In this document: piece after piece, positions 9,386 through 20,735 of the stretch | How the letters are laid out: each line of letters starts with the position of its first letter | Position numbering within the stretch: position 1 is the stretch's first letter | Source of the DNA: Basidiobolus heterosporus B8920 | Taxonomy: Eukaryota > Basidiobolomycota > Basidiobolomycetes > Basidiobolales > Basidiobolaceae | Length of the DNA stretch: 20,735 nucleotides | Direction of reading: 5' to 3' | Assembly (NCBI GenBank): GCA_000697455.1 | Contig: JNET01035415.1 | Location: 1 to 20,735, forward strand | Translations under genes and position numbers: made by a program | Notes under the pieces: model-generated | Database searches by the model: none | Told to the model about the DNA's origin: nothing | What the model saw: the letters and a program-made list of their open reading frames with translations, nothing else

Positions 9386-11355
9386 ATGCTATACAATTTG
9401 AAACATTCTCCAATGAAACACCCCAAGAGAAAATATAGACAACAGATACAGGCGATTTGTCGAGCGTCTGGGTCATATTATTCGGAAGATGTTTTCATGT
9501 CCATACTGCTATGTCTCATCACTGGAAGTAGGCCATTATTATTCAAGACTAGATTAGAAACATTTAGTGAGTCTTCGGAAATGCTTGAGCAGGTATGCAT
9601 TTCAAACACATAATACTCGATATTTTTCTGACTCCAACCTATCTCTAGATGTCTCTTCAAGTCTTTGGGCTAGATTGTGCCAGAGTGGATTGTTCACAGT
9701 TGAATTCAACCAGTGATTTATATCATACTCTATTCAATAAGAGCAGAGACTCGTTTTTTCGCCCACGTACAGCCTCAGTCACTCTGGGAGTCACGAACTT
9801 TATAACTCCTTCTGGGTTTCGGGTTAACTCGAAAACTGTTCAAACTTCAAATTTGGACTCTTTTGCCAACAAAAACCTGTCTCTGGGTAGGGAGATAGGT
9901 GTGAGGAAAAATCGAAGTGTTTCGGTAGATGAGCGTACTCTCGAAGACCGCAAGGCGCTTTTGGGCTCAATAGGGCGGCGTACGCCTGTGGAACGCGACC
10001 AAAATAAGCTTCACCTTGAGAAACACAACAAAAACCACGTATCTTTTATGGAATCAAAGGTAAATAGTGTTGCTCGTATTCGTTGACCCACTTGAGTGAC
10101 AAAATTGATTCCTCATTATATACAACTAAATTTCGAAGACGACACCGTCAAAACCAGACCCGTTGAAGGAATTAGGAGCTTCAGAAAGCATTCCTCTACA
10201 ACGATTAGATAATCGAATTAATAAGGAAGCAACACCCTTGAAACTTCATAAGAAGGCCTCAGTCATGTACAACACTTGTGTTCTTGCCCCTTGCAAAAAA
10301 CTAGCAAACATCATCATCCTTGAAGGATTTGTCGAGGCTGATGAAGCAATACAGTTCGCAATATCTGAGGTAAAATCAATATATCAGTCATTATCGTTGA
10401 TTATTAAATTGTATTAAACGCGTTTACGGTAGCAGATCCTGTCTAAAGGATGGTTTGTGGATAATAACAATGTGTACCACGTCCCAGACCCCTTCGTAAT
10501 TGTTGCCTTAGTGTCGTTAGATGATGTTGGGATGCTAAAGGAAAAGCGCTTGGTATGATATCCATGCCTGAGAGTTCTAGTGATGCGTTGCTAATTCATA
10601 GGTAATAGCTTGAGAAGTTTTTCCTCAATTGCACATATGATGGAACCGTAGAAACAAAACCCCTGTTGTCGAACAAACGCCATCCTGTGTTTCCTTACCA
10701 AGTAGACACTCTGAAAGCTTATCTCGGCTAAAGTGGACCCAGCTAAACCTTTATACCTCGTCTAGGAAGTAAGAGATATCGCTTATAGAGCCAGACATGT
10801 CACCTTGAGCCCAGAGATTAGCCGCTACTTGCGCGATCTTATGACTGCCACTCGCGCTCATCCAAGATTCAAGACTGGAGTGAGTGCTCATGCTTCAGCT
10901 GACTTCGTGTTGGCAGTTAGGTTCGAGTTCGACTTCTCTTTCTTACAAATGAGCTAATATTAACTAAAAGCATCTGACTCTTGTATAAATTGCAATTACA
11001 GAGCTTTAGCGGCGGTCCACGAGAAACCCCATGTAACGCCCGATCTGATTTCTATTCTGTTTAGTAAAGTACTTGGACACCGTATATTTTCACTGGATCA
11101 TTCAACAAAAGCACTTATTTCCCTTGACCAGAATATCATCAACGATGTACTACAATTAGTTCAACCTCCCATGTAATTTAATATACTGCATCGTAAATAC
11201 GTCTCTGCTCAGATGATGTTTATAAATTCTTTTGACTAATATACAATTTTAAACTGGAGGGAAATGATAATAGGCCTCTAACGAAGGCTTACGCGAAGGG
11301 AGCTATTGAGTTTTTCGAGCATCGAGAAGTATTCATTGTAAGTTTCCTGATGTAA
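9386..11355 (+). CDS. Fungal magnesium-chelatase-like protein
   Basis: Eight exons keep one frame: 9386-9592, 9649-10059, 10139-10369, 10436-10552, 10609-10701, 10766-10920, 11002-11172 and 11274-11355, about 488 residues. The N-terminal SILLCLITG...QVFGLDCARVDCS and the C-terminal YLRDLMTATRAHPRF...VRALAAVHEKPHVTPDL match the pattern I know from uncharacterised fungal proteins annotated as magnesium chelatase or MoxR-like. Fungi make no chlorophyll, so the name reflects fold only. No Walker A motif is visible, so it may not bind ATP. The middle (about 70-210) is low in conserved features. A GTAAGT at 11338 offers an alternative last exon ending near 11451, which would abut the LYR gene's stop. 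It is divergent from the Crinkler-like gene, with about 230 bases between the chosen starts. Confidence 0.72.
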
Positions 11356-11445
11356 CTGTTGTTGGTGGGGTTTGAGCTTACGGTTAAAGAAGGGAGGTCT
11401 AGAAAAGCGTTAGTGGTCGAAGCTATTCAGTTGCAAACACGAAAA

Positions 11446-11811
11446 TTACCTAATTTTGTATTTTCCCTGAAAATACGCCATAGAAAGTAAGTTCTGAACA
11501 AGTTTATGCTCAACTCCTCTTCGTGATACAGCCACCTGGAATAGCTGGACAGTGTTTAACCCTAAAAAGGTGAGTTAGGTCAGGGGTTTTCTTACAAGTC
11601 AACTTCCACCTCTTCTAGACTTACCTCTTTCGTAAAGCTCAGTCAATTTATCTCCATCGCGTACAGTCGAATTCTCGGTAAAACCTTCCCTAATCTTCTG
11701 ACGGATGATTCTTGTTCCCTGTTTTGAAGGGGCCGCTACCTTTCCTCCGAACTTCCAAAGACGCCGGTAGAGAATTCGCATTTCCGCTGGAGTGGGTATT
11801 GCTTTCGACAT
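11446..11811 (-). CDS. LYR-motif protein (Complex 1 LYR family)
   Basis: Two exons, 11811-11625 and 11561-11446, are joined by a 61-nt GTAAGT...TAG intron in phase 1, giving 100 residues. The first exon carries the family signature (AEMRILYRRLWKFGGKV), then a basic helix with RIIRQKIREGF. The second exon supplies the third helix (VSRRGVEHKLVQNLLSM). LYR proteins are small three-helix proteins of the mitochondrial matrix that act in iron-sulfur delivery, respiratory complex assembly or ribosome assembly with acyl carrier protein. Which subfamily this belongs to cannot be told by eye. An upstream in-frame ATG at 11865 would add 18 residues; I chose 11811 because the family starts close to the LYR helix. 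It is head-to-head with the DUF4460 gene, 120 bases apart. Confidence 0.8.
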
Positions 11812-11931
11812 GGTAATTTTGCTGTGAATGTGTTCTAGCAAAGGATATGAAAAAATTCTCGACAATTAAATAAATCGACCACTCATAATATGCACCCAAT
11901 CAGGAATTTTTGAAGTGGATACTTAAAAACC

Positions 11932-12939
11932 ATGTCACTACCAAGTCCAATATATCTAGAAATTTGGGTGTTTATTTTCACCACTAGGTTCCTTTCAAAA
12001 TACTCTCGACAATCCGATTCTGCTGTAGGTATGAATATTGCGAAGAATGTGGCTCAGCCTCCTTCAACAGTGAAGATAGTCAATAGGACCCTGCGTCGAT
12101 TGCTTTTAAAAGTTCACCCGGATTTTTTCCAGGCTGTTCCTGAAAAGAAAGAATTGAACCAACGTTCGTTACAACAGCTCAACCGATTACTTAGTCCCAT
12201 TTTAAAAAAGGAAGAGAGTAGAGCAAATACAGTTGAAGGCTTACTTCGGTCACCTATCGAGATATCTTTTCATACTAAAGAAGGAAATCTTTTCCAGCAA
12301 ACATTCTCTATCGCCAATTTAAACGAATACCCTCACTCGAAAAGCCAAATACCAAACAACCTCTCTACTAATGAAAAGGAAAACCTCCTCAGTTCAACGT
12401 TAACCCTTGCATTCCTCAGATATTGCGAGAACTTCAACCTTTCGAGTGTTAAGGGGGATATAGATATGTTGGAAGAACATTTGAAAACTCTCGAGGAACA
12501 GTATTCTGCAAGTGCCAAGCAATCTTTACCCAAGGGGAAAACTTTAAAAGAGATTTTCGAAAAGGGTCTAAGAACTTCCTTTTCCAATCCTTACACTCAT
12601 TCCAAGGGCTCGATCAGCCGAATGAAAAGACTCCCCACTATAGAAGAGCAATGGAAAGCGATCTTTCGAAACAGCAAACTAGTCTTCAAACACAAAGATG
12701 TACCTATGAAAGAGTATCATCAATGTAAAGAGGCCATAGCGAAACATCTTGTAGAGTTAGAGTATTCCCAGTGGAGGAACTTGCCATTGATGATTTCTTC
12801 GGAATTCTCAAGGAACATACCAGGGTTTCTGGTGTTTCCAAAGACCTTTGAAAAATCGGAGGTTCGGCATTATTTAGAAACGCACCTTGAGAGTATTCGA
12901 AAAGAGTATGCTTCATTAATTCATTCCAAGTCACTGTAG
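11932..12939 (+). CDS. DUF4460/TCAIM-like mitochondrial protein
   Basis: An intronless frame of 335 residues. Residues 54-87 (LRRLLLKVHPDFFQAVPEKK and onward) match the DUF4460 pattern, a J-domain-like region with an HPD at 62-64. The C-terminal part, around QWRNLPLMIS and GFLVFPKTFEKSEVRHYL, resembles the DUF4461 end of the same family. The animal relative is TCAIM, a mitochondrial protein of unclear biochemical role. The N-terminus (FIFTTRFLSKYSRQ) is hydrophobic and basic, consistent with a mitochondrial presequence. A later start at Met34 would remove it, so the first ATG is preferred. A Glu/Lys-rich helix lies at about 165-195. The gene shares a short divergent promoter with the LYR gene, which fits co-expression of mitochondrial genes. 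Confidence 0.75.
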   Translation: MSLPSPIYLEIWVFIFTTRFLSKYSRQSDSAVGMNIAKNVAQPPSTVKIVNRTLRRLLLKVHPDFFQAVPEKKELNQRSLQQLNRLLSPILKKEESRANTVEGLLRSPIEISFHTKEGNLFQQTFSIANLNEYPHSKSQIPNNLSTNEKENLLSSTLTLAFLRYCENFNLSSVKGDIDMLEEHLKTLEEQYSASAKQSLPKGKTLKEIFEKGLRTSFSNPYTHSKGSISRMKRLPTIEEQWKAIFRNSKLVFKHKDVPMKEYHQCKEAIAKHLVELEYSQWRNLPLMISSEFSRNIPGFLVFPKTFEKSEVRHYLETHLESIRKEYASLIHSKSL

Positions 12940-12984
12940 ACCAACACGCACTGTATATAAGTTAATTAAAGACTGGCATCTATT

Positions 12985-13020
12985 CCCATATGTAACCATT
13001 TATTCACGTATACATATGGG
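12985..13020. repeat. Small inverted repeat between convergent genes
   Basis: CCCATATG at 12985 and its complement CATATGGG at 13013 flank a 20-base loop, in a region with several related GTATAC and CATATG words. It lies between the 3' ends of the DUF4460 and metallopeptidase genes. It may be chance in AT-rich 3' sequence. Confidence 0.4.
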
Positions 13021-13026
13021 TATACT

Positions 13027-13032
13027 TTTATT
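13027..13032 (-). terminator. Poly(A) signal of metallopeptidase
   Basis: AATAAA on the minus strand, about 40 bases after the stop codon of the metallopeptidase gene. A second AATAAA follows at 13004-12999. Either could direct polyadenylation. Confidence 0.5.
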
Positions 13033-13070
13033 CTCGTATGTGTGGGTATACATCTACTCAGGTATTCTCA

Positions 13071-15039
13071 TCAAAATTTTTTGTACATGATGCCCATCGT
13101 CTGGCACCATCTATCAGCCGACCCGAACATTCCTATGATCGAGTAGCCGACTGGGGGTTGAAGGTTTTGGTTCTGGCCACCTTTACCACCACACCATCCA
13201 GTAGTCTTGCCCTTGTTGGTAATGACCTCCATTCCATCAATCCAAGCGCCATGGTTTACAATGATCCGGTTGATCCAATCGTCACGATCCAATGTGATTT
13301 CACTCACACTTCCACCACCAGTCTTTCCACAGACAACCTCTCTGCCGTCAGAGTATTTGAACACAATACCATCAATGTATGCCCCACTATGCACACACAC
13401 CGAAACCAATTGTTGGCCTTGAGACGGCAGAATAATGTTGCTGAAGTCAGTGGCTTCTTTGAAGTACCGAGTTCCACACTCACTAGACTTGTGGATACTT
13501 CCAAGTGCTGGGTCTTGGATAGTTCCTTTCCGAACGTATTCTTGAGCGTCGTCTAGCTCGTTGATCTGCTGATTTATAGACACCACCACGATCCGCAACT
13601 TGTCCGAAAGTGCAATGTTGAGACGTGAATAGAGTTCATTGATCTCCAGCAACATTTCAGTTGGATGTGGGATGTCGTCCCGGACAAATTCGACATGTGT
13701 TGAATAACGGCCGTTTACGTGGTATTCTATCATTGATAGGCCTGCTGGTGACTTGATCAGGATCCCATTGTCCAACGCCAAGAAAGAGGCTCCTTCTTCA
13801 GGTAGCATAGTGTGCGGATCCATAGGCAAACGAAGGCATGGATGGTAACGCAGACGGATGATATCTGTACGATGCCAATGAGATCCTGCCTCGTCCTGGG
13901 CATTGGGAAGAATGGGCCTTTGGTTGCCTTCTTTCACAACAAAAGTCTTGTTGAAGTCGTTGAATCCACGGCTCATGATCCCTGAAGCGGAATGATCGAG
14001 GGTAAGGCAATGGCCTACCTCATGAAGAAAGGCGCCCATTGCAACGTTCAAGCACTTATAATAGACGCCACATTCGTTGCTATCGTTTGCTAAATAATCT
14101 TCGGTACATCTTTCGTCCATGAATGCGGGAGTTACTTCTTCAAGACTTCTTGGCCAGGAGTGAACTGCATGCGAACCAAAGATACCTAAACGAATATGAC
14201 CGGCGCCACCACCCAATGCTGTATGGCCCAGAATCAATTGTTGTTGAGGGTCATAATGAGCGTCCATGATTAACCCGGCGACATAGCATGGCTTGTCAAA
14301 AGGTGCTCCATGCTCGCGAAGGGCATCGAGGAAGATTGAGAAGAGCGATGGTTTGTCAGTTGGTGGCGTTCCAGCCGGTGGTTTGTACTGTTGGGCAATA
14401 TCACGGTCTCGAATCTCCTCAACAGTCCGTTGAGATCTTATCACATGGACTACGGCAGTGTTTCGGGTATCACGCATTTGTGAACTAAGGGTCTCTGTGG
14501 AATTTAGATGAGCTTACTGCTCCTTTCAAAAAGTATTAGCATATGAGCTTACCTTCTTGGTAATTCTCTTCTATCATAAACGTTCTTCTACCAAACCCAT
14601 TTCTGGCCATCTGTTCGCTAGTAAATGCTTGCCACAAATAGGCCGCACATCTGAAACGTTTGATAGCACCTTCAAGTCCACAATCGTCCCTCTTGCAATC
14701 GGGGGCATCTAGTTGAGCTGGACTATCTTTGGCGAGCATAATGACCAATCTCAAGGGGGGATTCTCTAGAGGAGGAACATAATTCAAATCCAATACCGTC
14801 CGCTGGCCTTGGTATGAGAACACGACTTGGTTAGAGCCAGGTTGAAGATGAACCAAGCATTTAAAATAGCTGTCGACAACTGGCCATCTAATGGGTGGAA
14901 AGTTGGAGCTTTGAACCTCAACTTCACTTTCAAAGCGAGAGCCTTCAGGACCTGCTCGGCCATACACTAAGAGAACTCTTTGGTAGATATTCTCCCCGTT
15001 CTGAACATTCACAATTGTTGGAGCAGCAAAAAATGACAT
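13071..15039 (-). CDS. Zinc metallopeptidase with jacalin-like lectin tail
   Basis: Two exons, 15039-14553 and 14494-13071, joined by a 58-nt GTAAGC...CAG intron in phase 1, give 636 residues. The first exon carries the N-terminal region of the PF12044 putative metallopeptidases (yeast YIL108W family), with RLVIMLAKDSPAQLDAP and an RFRCAAYLWQAFTSEQM helix. The second holds the zinc site HEVGHCLTLDH (320-330) and the SGIMSRGF Met-turn (about 336). The third His is at the metzincin spacing, but the usual Gly between is Thr. About 500-636 is a jacalin-like beta-prism (VNHGAWIDGMEV, CGGKGG, GSADRW), expected to bind sugars. An upstream in-frame ATG at 15114 would add a hydrophobic segment, but that segment includes translated TATA sequence, so Met at 15039 is preferred. 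No signal peptide then remains. Confidence 0.85.
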
Positions 15040-15446
15040 GATTTTCCGGTTTCCAACGATGCATTCAAAATATATATATATCACCAGTGGTACGAGGAAG
15101 AATCGAACAAACAATTCAGGAACATACTATGATTGGGTTTGGATACATGACGTGATCTTATCGTCTTTTCCATGTCTCGTAGCTACCAAAAAAAGAACCA
15201 TCTAAAATGGGTTAGTTCCTTCGAAAACTGGTTACCATTGATAAGCAATTTTAGTGAAATCCCTTGGAATATCCTTTGGTCTATTAGGGTTTCATTGCAT
15301 TGCCTCTCGAAACAAGTTGGTGTCAGGTCTGAATCACAGTAATAAAAGTGTCTAAAGTTGGGTTTCAAGCAAGATGCTCGTAAATATAACGAAAGACTAT
15401 AGCACTTAACCTCCTTTCTCTCTGTACACTTACTCTCTCTTGTGAC
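15040..15446. promoter_or_regulatory. Divergent promoter, metallopeptidase and tectonin genes
   Basis: About 400 bases lie between the two start codons, with no gene inside. The minus-strand side has a TATA-like run close to the metallopeptidase start. The tectonin side ends in a pyrimidine-rich CTCTCTCTTGTGAC before its ATG. The shared region suggests the two carbohydrate-binding proteins could be co-regulated; this is inference. Confidence 0.5.
15071..15080 (-). promoter_or_regulatory. TATA-like element
   Basis: TATATATATA, 32 bases upstream of the preferred metallopeptidase ATG on the minus strand. It supports the shorter start, because a transcript initiated here would lack the upstream in-frame ATG. 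Confidence 0.45.
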
Positions 15447-16292
15447 ATGTTTTCATCGGGTCTTATGAAAGGATGTGTTTTGGCAGTGGTGTGTGGGCTA
15501 ATGGCAACTGAGGGAACCATATACCGTTCGGTGAACGGGCCAAAAAGCGCTGAGTATAGTATAATTGAAGATCTTGGGATGACGCGCATCTCTGTGGGGA
15601 TTGATAATATTCTTTGGGGATTGAAAGAGGATGAAACAATCTGGCAATACCTTAACAATAACTGGGTCAAGATACGAGGTAGGCAAACAGAGCTTGCAGC
15701 CCTCGATCGCAACACTGCTTGGGGAGTAAACAAATTCGGCCATATCCATAGATTCAACAAGGAACGGTGGCATCCTGTCAATGGTAATTTGGAGGCAATC
15801 AGTGCAAGTAGGAATGGCCAAACAGAATATGTATGGGGATATGACATCCAGAACGATATTATGAATTGTGTTTTTGATCCTCGCCAAGGATCCTGTGAAT
15901 GGAAAAACATCGAGAGGTCGCCCATACTTAAAGGCCGAAGGATTGTCTCTGTGGCTGCTACGGGAGATGGAAAAGGATTCGGTCTGTTCGAGCCTAGAGA
16001 CCAGGTCGGATATCCGGTTTATCTCTATGACAAAGGGCAATGGACCAGGCTAGGGGAGAGTCTTCTTCATCTGGTCGGCTCTGCCTCGAATTATATCACC
16101 GGTGTAAATAGCAGGGGTGAAGTACGGATGGCACATATGGACAGCCTGGATGACTGGACAGTCCTCGACAATTTCCAAACCCTGCCCGAGTGTGCTACAG
16201 TAGGAGATCAGATCTGGGTGTTGGCTGGAGCCTACGCTCAAATAAACAATAATACTGTCACGTATGAGCAACAATTTGAAACGATTGCTTAG
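15447..16292 (+). CDS. Secreted tectonin-type beta-propeller lectin
   Basis: An intronless frame of 281 residues. Residues 1-23 form a likely signal peptide with a hydrophobic core (CVLAVVCGLMATEG); Met7 is an alternative start that keeps it. The rest shows blade-like repeats of the tectonin kind: a Trp-Gly or Trp-Ala turn, a Gly-containing hairpin and then W..V (ILWGLKEDETIWQYLNNNW; TAWGVNKFGHIHRFNKERW; YVWGYDIQNDI; ITGVNSRGEVRMA; IWVLAGAYAQI). That fits a five- or six-bladed propeller. Tectonins of fungi, slime moulds and animals bind surface glycans, often methylated sugars, and take part in recognition or defence. Two Cys in the NCVFDPRQGSCEW blade could form a disulfide. No transmembrane segment or GPI signal follows. 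It is divergent from the lectin-tailed metallopeptidase. Confidence 0.8.
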   Translation: MFSSGLMKGCVLAVVCGLMATEGTIYRSVNGPKSAEYSIIEDLGMTRISVGIDNILWGLKEDETIWQYLNNNWVKIRGRQTELAALDRNTAWGVNKFGHIHRFNKERWHPVNGNLEAISASRNGQTEYVWGYDIQNDIMNCVFDPRQGSCEWKNIERSPILKGRRIVSVAATGDGKGFGLFEPRDQVGYPVYLYDKGQWTRLGESLLHLVGSASNYITGVNSRGEVRMAHMDSLDDWTVLDNFQTLPECATVGDQIWVLAGAYAQINNNTVTYEQQFETIA

Positions 16293-16440
16293 GCTTCACA
16301 ATCTTCCCATCACATAATCCTCTCATCATAATGGAAATACACAACGGAAATAAACACTGATGCTTCATGCCTTTGCTATAGTTCTGGCGAGAGTGAGAGA
16401 TGAAATAACCGACATCGGAGCTTTAATCGCAAATTAATTC

Positions 16441-16446
16441 AATAAA
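16441..16446 (+). terminator. Poly(A) signal of tectonin gene
   Basis: AATAAA about 150 bases after the stop codon of the tectonin gene, the only such hexamer on this strand before the next gene. Confidence 0.45.
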
Positions 16447-16804
16447 AGTCCGACAATGTTTCCCAATCAGACACACACTCACATATGCATACAAACACCG
16501 ATGGGAAGAGTGAAGAATAAAGCGCCAATAGCATTGTGTTGACCACCTTATGGTTTAGATTGCATAAACTTCATACATGAACCATTTCTTTCCTTTCTTG
16601 TACCTGTACTTCCCGCTAATCAAGTCTTGTACACATAAGCACGAGTTGCTTTCACCTTACTCCCACTCTTTTTAACAAGCCATCATCATTTGTGATCGTG
16701 CAATCTAGTTATCTCGTCTTCTTTATCATTAAGTGGAGGTCTTGTTACTAAAGCCCATTCCCAAGCGACTTTTCTCCGAGTAGAATAATCAGTGATAGTT
16801 TGTG
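16447..16804. other. Intergenic, kinase upstream region
   Basis: About 360 bases without a gene. It contains pyrimidine-rich tracts (for example near 16585 and 16660) of the kind found in fungal promoters. No clear TATA box or other specific site was identified. Confidence 0.4.
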
Positions 16805-19919
<3,115 letters not shown>

Positions 19920-20237
19920 ATAATTGTAGCATGATTTTCCGAAATGGTTTCAAGACTATTTACTAACGACTTTTGCTATATCTCAATATATTTTGTAAAC
20001 TTGGTGGTATCTAGCTATTATTCCCGTTTCTATAAGGAAAACCACAACCAAAACCACCACCGGCACGACCTTTTATTTTTTGTAACATGGCAAGAGCCAA
20101 ATCCATCCTCCACTGACCCTGATTTAATTTATGGCAAACTCTAAACTCAATAAATATCTTATTGCTATGATGGGCCAGATTGTCACTAACGAGTAAACAG
20201 TAGAAATGATATAGTGGTTGATTTTTAAGCAAAAACC
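19920..20237. other. Intergenic between kinase and MCM5
   Basis: No gene seen. An AATAAA at 20149-20154 could end the kinase transcript, about 230 bases past its stop. A C/A-rich patch lies near 20040-20070. Confidence 0.4.
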
Positions 20238-20324
20238 ATTGGACTAGTTTTAATGAATTGGGTCAACTGGGTGGATTGGATGGATTGGATGGATTGGATG
20301 GATTGGATGGCTGCTATTGATTGG
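20238..20324 (-). promoter_or_regulatory. Cluster of seven inverted CCAAT boxes
   Basis: ATTGG, the complement of the CCAAT box, occurs at 20238, 20257, 20275, 20284, 20293, 20302 and 20320, that is seven times in 87 bases and 170 to 250 bases before the MCM5 start codon. CCAAT is the site of the Hap/NF-Y complex. Four of the copies come from a 9-bp tandem repeat, so repeat expansion alone could explain the number. Confidence 0.5.
20273..20308. repeat. Tandem repeat, GGATTGGAT x4
   Basis: Four exact head-to-tail copies of a 9-base unit followed by GG. It is short enough to vary in copy number between strains by replication slippage. Confidence 0.95.
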
Positions 20325-20490
20325 AATATCCAGGACAGCTTTGTTGTTTGTTTATATTTTCTTCATCAAATCCGAATCCGAGATATCCAAACAATCAACT
20401 AATATATGTAGGGTTGATATCACACCAGCTTCTCTATTTCCCTTCCTCTCTTCTCTCTTGGAACCCTTTCACTCTTTTTATTTCCACAAC

Positions 20491-20735
20491 ATGGCTTCCC
20501 TCGGATGGGATAAAGGACAAATTTACTCCACCTCGGTTCTTCCAGCGGAACAACCCGATGAAACGCGAGGAATCCTTGAAGGACAATATACCGATTTCAT
20601 TCAAAATTTTCGACTAGATAATGAATATATTTATAGGCAAGAAGTTGCTCCCTTTCTTCCTCTGTCGTTCACATGTAACCTAACAAGTGAATTTTTCCCT
20701 TTACAGAGACCAGCTGCGTCAAAACCTCATGGTCA
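20491..20735 (+). CDS. MCM5: DNA replication licensing factor MCM5, N-terminus
   Basis: The gene starts at 20491 and runs off the right edge. Exon 1 (20491-20636) encodes 48 residues and part of the next codon. Its IYSTSVLPAEQ, then TDFIQNFRLDNEYIY joined to RDQLRQNLMV in exon 2 (from 20707), closely follows the yeast Mcm5 N-terminus (IYSAPVL..., FRLDSQFIYRDQLR). MCM5 is a subunit of the MCM2-7 helicase loaded at replication origins. The 70-nt first intron (20637-20706) begins with GCAAG after AG and ends in TTTACAG, so it is a GC-AG intron. No GT near by would keep both reading frame and homology. Only about 57 residues are visible; the AAA+ core lies outside the window. Confidence 0.92.
   Translation, partial: MASLGWDKGQIYSTSVLPAEQPDETRGILEGQYTDFIQNFRLDNEYIYRQEVAPFLPLSFTCNLTSEFFPLQRPAASKPHG

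Noticed and set aside
13038-13556. Plus-strand open frame of 172 codons over the 3' part of the metallopeptidase gene
   Set aside because: It is antisense to the clear jacalin-like domain, and its Ser/Thr-rich composition is a shadow of that coding sequence.
15037-15114. Upstream in-frame ATG giving the metallopeptidase a hydrophobic N-terminal anchor
   Set aside because: The segment includes translated TATATATATA, which is better read as a TATA box. Family members start near the MSFFAAP position.
15365-16040. Two long minus-strand frames across the tectonin gene
   Set aside because: Both are antisense to a frame with a signal peptide and repeated propeller motifs. Neither shows a family pattern.

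Overview
This window looks like a gene-dense stretch of nuclear DNA from a fungus, most likely an early-diverging lineage (Mucoromycota or Zoopagomycota type). The reasons are many GT-AG introns of about 42 to 104 nt, AT-rich spacers, short intergenic distances, a fungal-type MCM5 start, a PF12044-type zinc metallopeptidase, a magnesium-chelatase-like protein of the fungal kind, and a citron/MRCK-like kinase that Dikarya generally lack. The phylum is inference. No rRNA, tRNA or CRISPR was seen.

Left third (1-6000): mobile and repetitive DNA. A decayed CACTA-type (Tnp2-like) transposase runs rightwards from about 1464 to 4137 with in-frame stops and frame breaks. A divergent, also frame-broken accessory reading frame lies at 590-1215. 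To the right are a perfect 27-bp palindrome, a 250-bp tandem duplication and an 83-bp inverted repeat.

Middle (6000-11450): a small unrecognised spliced gene on the minus strand; a heavily spliced minus-strand gene for a Crinkler-like P-loop NTPase with a possible nuclease-like C-terminus; and, divergent from it, an eight-exon gene for a fungal magnesium-chelatase-like protein without a visible P-loop.

Right (11450-20735): housekeeping and secretory genes in divergent pairs. A LYR-motif protein and a DUF4460/TCAIM-like protein, both expected in mitochondria, share a 120-bp start region. A metallopeptidase with a jacalin-like lectin tail and a signal-peptide-bearing tectonin-type beta-propeller share a 400-bp start region. 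Then come a nine-exon citron/MRCK-like AGC kinase with a long coiled coil, and the first exon and a half of MCM5, whose promoter carries a dense cluster of inverted CCAAT boxes and whose first intron is GC-AG.

Most exon models were built by eye from reading-frame continuity, splice consensus and recalled family patterns. No alignment was run.
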